Below are positions 59,097 through 64,000 of a DNA stretch of 64,000 nucleotides, piece after piece. Within the stretch, counting starts at the first letter, position 1. Each line of letters begins with the position of its first letter. The position numbers were made by a program, and so were the translations under genes. The DNA is from JALZUU01 sp964441245 (GTDB taxonomy: Bacteria; Bacteroidota; Bacteroidia; Chitinophagales; Saprospiraceae), in the NCBI GenBank assembly GCA_964441245.1, contig CAYTVR010000009.1:1-64000 (forward strand). Reading direction: 5' to 3'. The notes beneath the pieces were generated by a model, which was not told the origin of the DNA, did no database searches, and saw only the letters and a program-made list of their open reading frames with translations.

Positions 59097-60494
59097 GTGA
59101 AAAATACTTACTTTGATTTGATCGACCAAACCTTTTACTTTCCTCAGGAAGGTTTTGATATTGAACATGGGGAACTGACCTTTCATGATATTCCAATCAT
59201 GTACCTCATCAAAAAATATGGGACTCCACTCAAATTAACCTATCTACCTAACATTGGCAAACAGATTAAAAAAGCTAAAAATATATTTAATCGAGCAATA
59301 AAGGCATCTGGTTATCAAGGTAAATATTACTATTGTTATTGTACCAAGAGCAATCACTTTAGTTATGTGATTGATGAAGTGTTGGAGCATAATGCGCACT
59401 TAGAAACATCCTCCTCTTTTGATATTGATTTGATTCGACGATTGTATACTCAAGGTAAATTGAAGAAGGATTTGATTATCGTTAATAATGGATTTAAAAC
59501 TAAGGATTACGCATTGAAAATCGCTGCTTTGATCAATGATGGTTTTAAAAATGTGATTCCTGTTTTGGACAATGTGGAGGAATTAGATTACTACACCAAG
59601 TATGTAAAAGAAGAATGTCAAATTGGGATTCGAGTGGCCACAGAAGAAGAACCCAATTTTGAATTTTATACTTCGCGATTGGGTATTCGAAATTCTGAAA
59701 TTATCCCTTTTTATAAAAAAAAGTTAGCGCGTAAAAAAAGAATAAAGCTTAAAATGCTACACTTTTTTGTAGATACAGGAATCAAAGATTCCATTTATTA
59801 TTGGGGAGAGCTAAAGAAAGCAATCAAAACTTATTGTGAACTAAAGAAGATTTGTCCGGATTTACAAGCCTTGAATATTGGTGGCGGAATGCCTATTCGA
59901 AATTCATTAGGTTTTGAATTCGATTATAAATATATGATTCAACAAATCGTAGCCATGATTCAACAGGCTTGTAAAGAAGAAGCGATTCCGGAGCCGGATA
60001 TTTTTACAGAATTTGGTTCTTTCACCGTTGGTGAAAGTGGAGCGACTATTTTTTCCGTTCTAAATCAAAAACAACAAAATGATTCGGAGCGATGGTATAT
60101 GATTGATAATTCTTTGATGAATACCATTCCAGATAGCTGGGGTATTTCACAGCGATTTATTTTATTACCGATCAACAAATGGAAAAATGAATATACCAAA
60201 GTTAATATCGGTGGATTGAGTTGTGATAATTCAGATTATTATAATTCTGAAGTCCATCTCAATCAAGTTTATTTACCTGAGTTTGAAAAAGGAGATAAGG
60301 AAACGCTATACCTCGGATTTTTTCATACCGGAGCTTATCAAGAAGCCTTGAGCGGATATGGAGGAATTAAGCATTGTTTGATCCCTTCCCCAAAAGTAGT
60401 GCTTGTGGATAGGGATGAGCAAGGGAATTTAAAAGATTGGTTGTACCGAGATGAACAGAAGGCAGAGGATATGTTGGATATTTTGGGATACTAA
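59097..60494 (+). CDS. speA: Arginine decarboxylase (fold-III PLP enzyme, short Bacteroidota type)
   Basis: A 465-residue alanine-racemase-fold decarboxylase that makes agmatine from arginine. The PLP lysine is in Y-C-T-K-S-N-H-F near residue 85. G-G-G-M-P (near 263) binds the cofactor phosphate, and E-F-G-S-F-T-V-G follows. It is shorter than E. coli SpeA (about 658 residues), as in other Bacteroidota. The start is GTG 59097; no ATG occurs until the conserved region. The agmatinase gene 218 bp downstream supports arginine decarboxylase over diaminopimelate or carboxynorspermidine decarboxylase. Confidence 0.85.
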   Translation: MKNTYFDLIDQTFYFPQEGFDIEHGELTFHDIPIMYLIKKYGTPLKLTYLPNIGKQIKKAKNIFNRAIKASGYQGKYYYCYCTKSNHFSYVIDEVLEHNAHLETSSSFDIDLIRRLYTQGKLKKDLIIVNNGFKTKDYALKIAALINDGFKNVIPVLDNVEELDYYTKYVKEECQIGIRVATEEEPNFEFYTSRLGIRNSEIIPFYKKKLARKKRIKLKMLHFFVDTGIKDSIYYWGELKKAIKTYCELKKICPDLQALNIGGGMPIRNSLGFEFDYKYMIQQIVAMIQQACKEEAIPEPDIFTEFGSFTVGESGATIFSVLNQKQQNDSERWYMIDNSLMNTIPDSWGISQRFILLPINKWKNEYTKVNIGGLSCDNSDYYNSEVHLNQVYLPEFEKGDKETLYLGFFHTGAYQEALSGYGGIKHCLIPSPKVVLVDRDEQGNLKDWLYRDEQKAEDMLDILGY

Positions 60495-60512
60495 ATTTTT
60501 AAATGTAAGATT

Positions 60513-60550
60513 GGGATATCCAATATTCAATATCGAATATCCAATATCCA
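60513..60550. repeat. ATATCCA repeat between speA and the agmatinase gene
   Basis: Overlapping GATATCCAATAT, CAATATC and ATATCCA units, with GGATAT/ATATCC ends that can pair. Similar to 36943-36969. A 36-codon frame starts at 60553 directly after it but is not convincing. Confidence 0.4.
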
Positions 60551-60711
60551 AAATGAGTGGGGACGAGCAGTTCTCATATTTATATATTGGAAACATAAGA
60601 GATCAAGATTCGTTGGAATTAATGAAAGAAAGGTTGAAGATCTTTTTCGAAATTATCAAGTGAAGTATTTTTTGTGAAATCTAGAATTTCCTGAGCTGAT
60701 TTAAACAAAGC

Positions 60712-61779
60712 ATGTCAAGAAAAGTAAAAATAGAAAATTTTGATCCGAATGGAATTGGTTTGAGAAATGGCCATTTCATTGGTTTGCCTTTTTCGGAGGA
60801 GGAAGCATCTATGGTGATGTTATCTGTTCCTTGGGATGTGACCGTTTCTTATCAAGCTGGAACATCGACTGGTGGGGATAATATTTTGTCTGTTTCGACA
60901 CAATTAGATTTGTATGATGCGGAAGTGAAAAATGCTTGGAAAATGGGATTGTATTTACGGCCTTCCAATGCTACTTGGTTGCGAAAAAATAATAGTTTGC
61001 GTGGGAAGTCAAACGTGCTGATTGAAGAAATGGAACTGGGAGAAGTAATGGCGGAGTCGCCGCACTTACAGGATTTACAAGCAGAGATTAATGAAGCTTG
61101 CGAAGAACTTAGACAATGGGTTTTTGACGAAAGTCAGCAATTGTTACAGCAAAATAAACTGGTAGGAATCATTGGGGGAGAGCATAGTGTACCTCTTGGT
61201 TTTTTAGAAGCTTTGGCTGCAAAGTATGAGGATTTTGGTGTTTTGCAAATTGATGCGCATATGGATTTACGAGAAGCTTATGAAGGATTCACTCATTCAC
61301 ATGCTTCTATTTTTTACAATGCATTGAAGATCCCACAGTTATCAAAACTAGTCCAAGTGGGCATCCGTGATTATTGCGAGGAAGAAGTCAATAGGGTAGC
61401 AGCTTCGGAAAAACGTATTGTGGTCTTTTATGATGCCGATATTCGACAAGCGCAATTTGAGGGATTTAATTTTCATATTACCTGTCAACGAATTGTAGCA
61501 GAGTTACCGATGAATGTTTATATTAGTTTTGATATTGATGGTTTAGATCCGAAACTTTGCCCGAATACGGGGACGCCAGTTCCTGGTGGCTTAGAATTTT
61601 CGGAAGCGATGTATTTGATAAAAATGGTGGTGGATAGTGGTCGAAAAATTATTGGTTTTGACCTGAGTGAAGTCGCTGGTTTAGGTAATGAATGGGATGG
61701 AAATGTCGGTGCTCGAGTAGCTTATCGCTTGGCGAATTTCATGGGTAAATCTCATGGTTTGGAAAAAGAAAATGAATAA
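60712..61779 (+). CDS. speB: Agmatinase / arginase family ureohydrolase
   Basis: A 355-residue manganese hydrolase. The metal-binding motifs are G-G-E-H-S (near 154), D-A-H-M-D (near 180, followed by S-H-A-S) and S-F-D-I-D-G-L-D-P (near 275). These are complete, so the enzyme should be active. With arginine decarboxylase immediately upstream, agmatinase (agmatine to putrescine and urea) is the natural reading. The N-terminal ~110 residues are longer than in E. coli SpeB, and arginase is possible. A weak hairpin at 61792-61813 separates it from the next, convergent gene. Confidence 0.82.
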   Translation: MSRKVKIENFDPNGIGLRNGHFIGLPFSEEEASMVMLSVPWDVTVSYQAGTSTGGDNILSVSTQLDLYDAEVKNAWKMGLYLRPSNATWLRKNNSLRGKSNVLIEEMELGEVMAESPHLQDLQAEINEACEELRQWVFDESQQLLQQNKLVGIIGGEHSVPLGFLEALAAKYEDFGVLQIDAHMDLREAYEGFTHSHASIFYNALKIPQLSKLVQVGIRDYCEEEVNRVAASEKRIVVFYDADIRQAQFEGFNFHITCQRIVAELPMNVYISFDIDGLDPKLCPNTGTPVPGGLEFSEAMYLIKMVVDSGRKIIGFDLSEVAGLGNEWDGNVGARVAYRLANFMGKSHGLEKENE

Positions 61780-61791
61780 AGTATTTGAAAA

Positions 61792-61813
61792 TTTGGTTAA
61801 TTTGTAAACCAAA
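61792..61813. terminator. Weak bidirectional hairpin between convergent genes
   Basis: TTTGGTT (61792-61798) / AACCAAA (61807-61813), flanked by A- and T-rich sequence. It overlaps the last codons of the minus-strand gene. Confidence 0.3.
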
Positions 61814-63116
61814 ATGGAATAATTGCTTTTCGAAAAACAGAATCAGGTTCGTTCGCAATTTTTTCTACAGTTAATATATTTTTTCCATTTTTTAGATGAT
61901 CCGTAGGTAAATAGGTAATGATGCCTTCTATTTTTTTATAAGGAAGTTTATAGACTGAATACTCTGTTTGGTACAAGCTATCATTGAGGTAAATTCGATG
62001 GTATTGATGATAGCAATTATAGTAGAAGGCATACTTAAGTTGACGATTCTCTTTTCTTTCTAAGCTATCGATTTTAGTCCATTCGCCACAAACCTTATCA
62101 ATCATATCCGATTCATTTCCATGGATGGGAATAAAGACTTCCATTAATGGCCCATCAATTTTTTTACGCTCAATAAAAGGCGAAAAAACACTCAAATTAT
62201 TTTCTATTAATTCATCTTTATAAAAATATGCTTGGGTTCGATCCAGCCTTTCAAAATTTTGATATAACCTTTCAGGTGCTAGTAAGTAGATGCCTTCTGT
62301 ATTAACAAATTGATAGCTTGCTAAGGCCATGATGGGAATAAAAATAGCGGTAGCTCCTTTAAAATATTCTTTAAAAGAAATATTGGTTAAGAATATAAAT
62401 AGTAAATAGTTGGCTGGTCTTTGAAAAATATGGAATAGCATTTTAGTGTACCACTGATATATTTTGTAATAAATGGATTGAAGTTTTTGATTACTGTGAT
62501 TCCGTTTTAGGTTACAAAACATGGAGAAAACCGAAATACCTGATAGTAAAATTAAAATCAAAATTCCTATAAAATCGAGAATGTTTTCTGGGATGAAAAA
62601 GCTCAATAAGTATTTGATTCCTAATAAGATCGCAATGTCAAAACTAAGGACAGAAAGCATAATGCCAATATAGGCGGAACTAGCAAAAATGCTGCTACAA
62701 AAATTATCTAAACGTTGGATGATAGACTGATTGTTGGGATAATCTTTGACGAGGAAATCCATAAAAAAAATAGAATAATTTTTACTTCCTTCTCTGTTAA
62801 TTCCTTTCGGGAAAACAGAATTGAGGCCAATAAAACCAATCCAAATGGCTCTTAGTATAAAATGAAAAATAAAACTCGAAGCGATTATAATAGTGGCAAT
62901 ATATAAGTACCAAATACCAGTACGTATCAGTGCGCCTGGAGCCATATTATTGATGGCCCATGATCCTAATTGAATGACTGCATCTGGTAATTTTAGAGAA
63001 CCATATATCGCCAAACCTGAAACAATCAATTCCGCTTGCCAGCTTTCTTGCTCCAGTTTTTTTAGCCATTTTGGCGTTTTTATTTCTTCTGGTTGATTTG
63101 TTGTTTCATTAGTCAT
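61797..63116 (-). CDS. Hypothetical polytopic membrane protein
   Basis: A 439-residue protein that I do not recognise. After a charged N-terminus (W-L-K-K-L-E-Q-E-S-W-Q-A-E-L-I-V-S-G) there are about seven hydrophobic segments up to residue ~280. The C-terminal ~160 residues are mainly soluble and ordered (R-L-Y-Q-N-F-E-R-L-D-R ... I-E-G-I-I-T-Y-L-P), ending in a Phe-rich tail. There is no signal for secretion. It lies between agmatinase (convergent) and the dioxygenase gene (same strand, 158 bp upstream), with a terminator after the latter, so it is probably expressed separately. Confidence 0.75.
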   Translation of the reverse strand: MTNETTNQPEEIKTPKWLKKLEQESWQAELIVSGLAIYGSLKLPDAVIQLGSWAINNMAPGALIRTGIWYLYIATIIIASSFIFHFILRAIWIGFIGLNSVFPKGINREGSKNYSIFFMDFLVKDYPNNQSIIQRLDNFCSSIFASSAYIGIMLSVLSFDIAILLGIKYLLSFFIPENILDFIGILILILLSGISVFSMFCNLKRNHSNQKLQSIYYKIYQWYTKMLFHIFQRPANYLLFIFLTNISFKEYFKGATAIFIPIMALASYQFVNTEGIYLLAPERLYQNFERLDRTQAYFYKDELIENNLSVFSPFIERKKIDGPLMEVFIPIHGNESDMIDKVCGEWTKIDSLERKENRQLKYAFYYNCYHQYHRIYLNDSLYQTEYSVYKLPYKKIEGIITYLPTDHLKNGKNILTVEKIANEPDSVFRKAIIPFWFTN

Positions 63117-63218
63117 GTTGCTCTAGCTTTTGTTGATTTGACTCACAATATAACTATTTGATGAATAATTCTTATGAAGTCGACGAACATCAATACTAAT
63201 CAGATTAATTCTAATGAA

Positions 63219-63251
63219 AAAGCGCAAAGAGGTTGATTCTTTTTGCGCTTT
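63219..63251 (-). terminator. Terminator after the 4-hydroxyphenylpyruvate dioxygenase gene
   Basis: A ten-bp stem AAAGCGCAAA (63219-63228) / TTTGCGCTTT (63242-63251) followed on the minus strand by a T-run. It lies 24 bp after the stop codon of the dioxygenase gene. Confidence 0.75.
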
Positions 63252-63274
63252 AAAAGTATTCGTTTTTAAAATAT

Positions 63275-64000
63275 TTATAAGGTTCCTCTTAATTCTTGCT
63301 CCCGCTCTATGGCTTCAAACAATGCTTTGAAATTTCCTTTTCCGAAAGAATTCGCTCCTTTTCGTTGGATGATTTCAAAAAACATAGTCGGTCTTGCTTG
63401 AATAGTCTTAGTGAAGATCTGTAGCAAATATCCTTCATCATCGCGATCAACTAAGACTCCTAATTTGCGTAAAGCTTCTACATCTTCATCAATAGCTCCA
63501 ACTCGATCAAGCAAGGCGTCATAATAGGTACCTGGAACTTGTAAAAACTCAATTCCCCGTTCCTTTAACGCGGTGACTGTTTTAATAATATCATCAGTGG
63601 CAACAGCAACGTGTTGAACTCCTTCACCTTCGTAAAATTCTAAGTATTCATCTACCTGAGATTTTTTCTTGCCGGGTGCTGGTTCGTTGATGGGGAATTT
63701 GATTCTTCCATTTCCATTACTCATTACCTTACTCATCAAAGCAGTATATTCTGTTGAAATATCTTTATCATCAAAGGAAAGAATTTGTGCAAACCCCATC
63801 ACTTCTTCATAAAATTTGACCCAATAATTCATTTTTCCTAAGGCTACATTTCCGACCATGTGATCGACATATTTTAGGCCAACTGATTCTGGATTATAAA
63901 AGGTTTCCCACTTTTGATAACCAGGAAGAAAGACCCCCTTATAATCTTTTCGTTCAACGAAAATATGAACCACTTCTCCATAAGTATAAATTCCTGAGCG
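63275..64000 (-). CDS. hppD: 4-Hydroxyphenylpyruvate dioxygenase (C-terminal part, runs off the window)
   Basis: The visible 241 residues are the C-terminal part of 4-hydroxyphenylpyruvate dioxygenase, which makes homogentisate in tyrosine breakdown. The reading frame is open to the window edge, so the start lies beyond 64000; the internal GTG at 63973 is not the real start. The three iron ligands are seen: His in Y-V-D-H-M-V-G-N-V, His in G-V-Q-H-V-A-V-A-T, and Glu in T-M-F-F-E-I-I-Q-R. The C-terminal gating helix G-N-F-K-A-L-F-E-A-I-E-R-E-Q is intact. A terminator follows. Whether the rest of the tyrosine pathway is adjacent cannot be seen. Confidence 0.95.
   Translation of the reverse strand, partial: RSGIYTYGEVVHIFVERKDYKGVFLPGYQKWETFYNPESVGLKYVDHMVGNVALGKMNYWVKFYEEVMGFAQILSFDDKDISTEYTALMSKVMSNGNGRIKFPINEPAPGKKKSQVDEYLEFYEGEGVQHVAVATDDIIKTVTALKERGIEFLQVPGTYYDALLDRVGAIDEDVEALRKLGVLVDRDDEGYLLQIFTKTIQARPTMFFEIIQRKGANSFGKGNFKALFEAIEREQELRGTL

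Noticed and set aside
60553..60663. 36-codon frame between speA and the agmatinase gene
   Set aside because: It starts right after an ATATCCA repeat and is very short, with no membrane or motif pattern.

Overview
The window looks like a chromosomal segment from a Bacteroidota bacterium, most likely of the Saprospiria/Saprospiraceae type. The DNA is AT-rich (mid-30s % GC by eye). Evidence for the assignment: gliding genes gldA, gldF and gldG; secreted proteins with type IX secretion (T9SS) sorting tails of both type A and type B (CHU_C); DUF5686 and DUF547 proteins; an exbB-exbD-exbD-tonB locus; Bacteroidota-type promoters (TTTG, about 19-20 bp, TAnnTTTG); and sphingolipid genes. The exact genus is not resolved. 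I saw no rRNA, tRNA, CRISPR array, insertion sequence or DNA-binding regulator.

Layout. 0.1-1.2 kb: DUF547 lipoprotein (-). 1.6-7.5 kb: gldA, a secreted protein, a GNAT acetyltransferase, gldF, gldG and a DUF4340-type protein (+). 7.5-13.9 kb: metabolic and membrane genes (S1/P1-type nuclease or phospholipase C, DUF368, flavodoxin-like reductase, aroE, proline dehydrogenase, fatty-acid-hydroxylase family). 14.2-23.3 kb: a 1909-residue T9SS type-B repeat protein, a subtilase lipoprotein and a T9SS-exported esterase. 23.4-30.7 kb: small envelope proteins, a cytochrome P450, a CpeT-like lipoprotein and a beta-oxidation pair. 31.4-36.9 kb: exbB, exbD, exbD, patatin, tonB-like, folC. 37.1-47.5 kb: envelope proteins (five-CUB T9SS protein, a small membrane protein, a phosphoesterase/outer-membrane-barrel fusion, DUF5686).

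48.0-59.0 kb is the highlight: eleven same-strand genes that together resemble a eukaryote-like inositol-sphingolipid pathway. In order they are a CDP-alcohol phosphatidyltransferase, a DES1-like dihydroceramide desaturase, an FA2H/Scs7-like hydroxylase, a PAP2-type (AUR1-like) inositol phosphorylceramide synthase candidate, serine palmitoyltransferase, a GNAT-family ceramide synthase candidate, an SDR reductase, inositol-3-phosphate synthase, a PfkB kinase, a PgpA-type phosphatase and a GtrA-like protein. Read as a pathway, serine plus acyl donor gives ceramide, which is desaturated and 2-hydroxylated. Glucose-6-phosphate gives inositol phosphate, then phosphatidylinositol, and the PAP2 protein could join the two branches into inositol phosphorylceramide. 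59.1-64 kb: arginine decarboxylase and agmatinase (polyamine route), an unrecognised membrane protein and the 3' part of 4-hydroxyphenylpyruvate dioxygenase, which runs off the window.

Between genes there are several dispersed repeats: GTTGTTGG-type inverted repeats inside gene strings, a repeat ending ATTTATCGAAGAACCATAAA, a GATC/CCGAA repeat on either side of the patatin-tonB-folC segment, a leader hairpin shared by the subtilase and beta-oxidation genes, and one MITE-like inverted repeat. All function calls come from motifs read by eye and from remembered family features; no database search was run.
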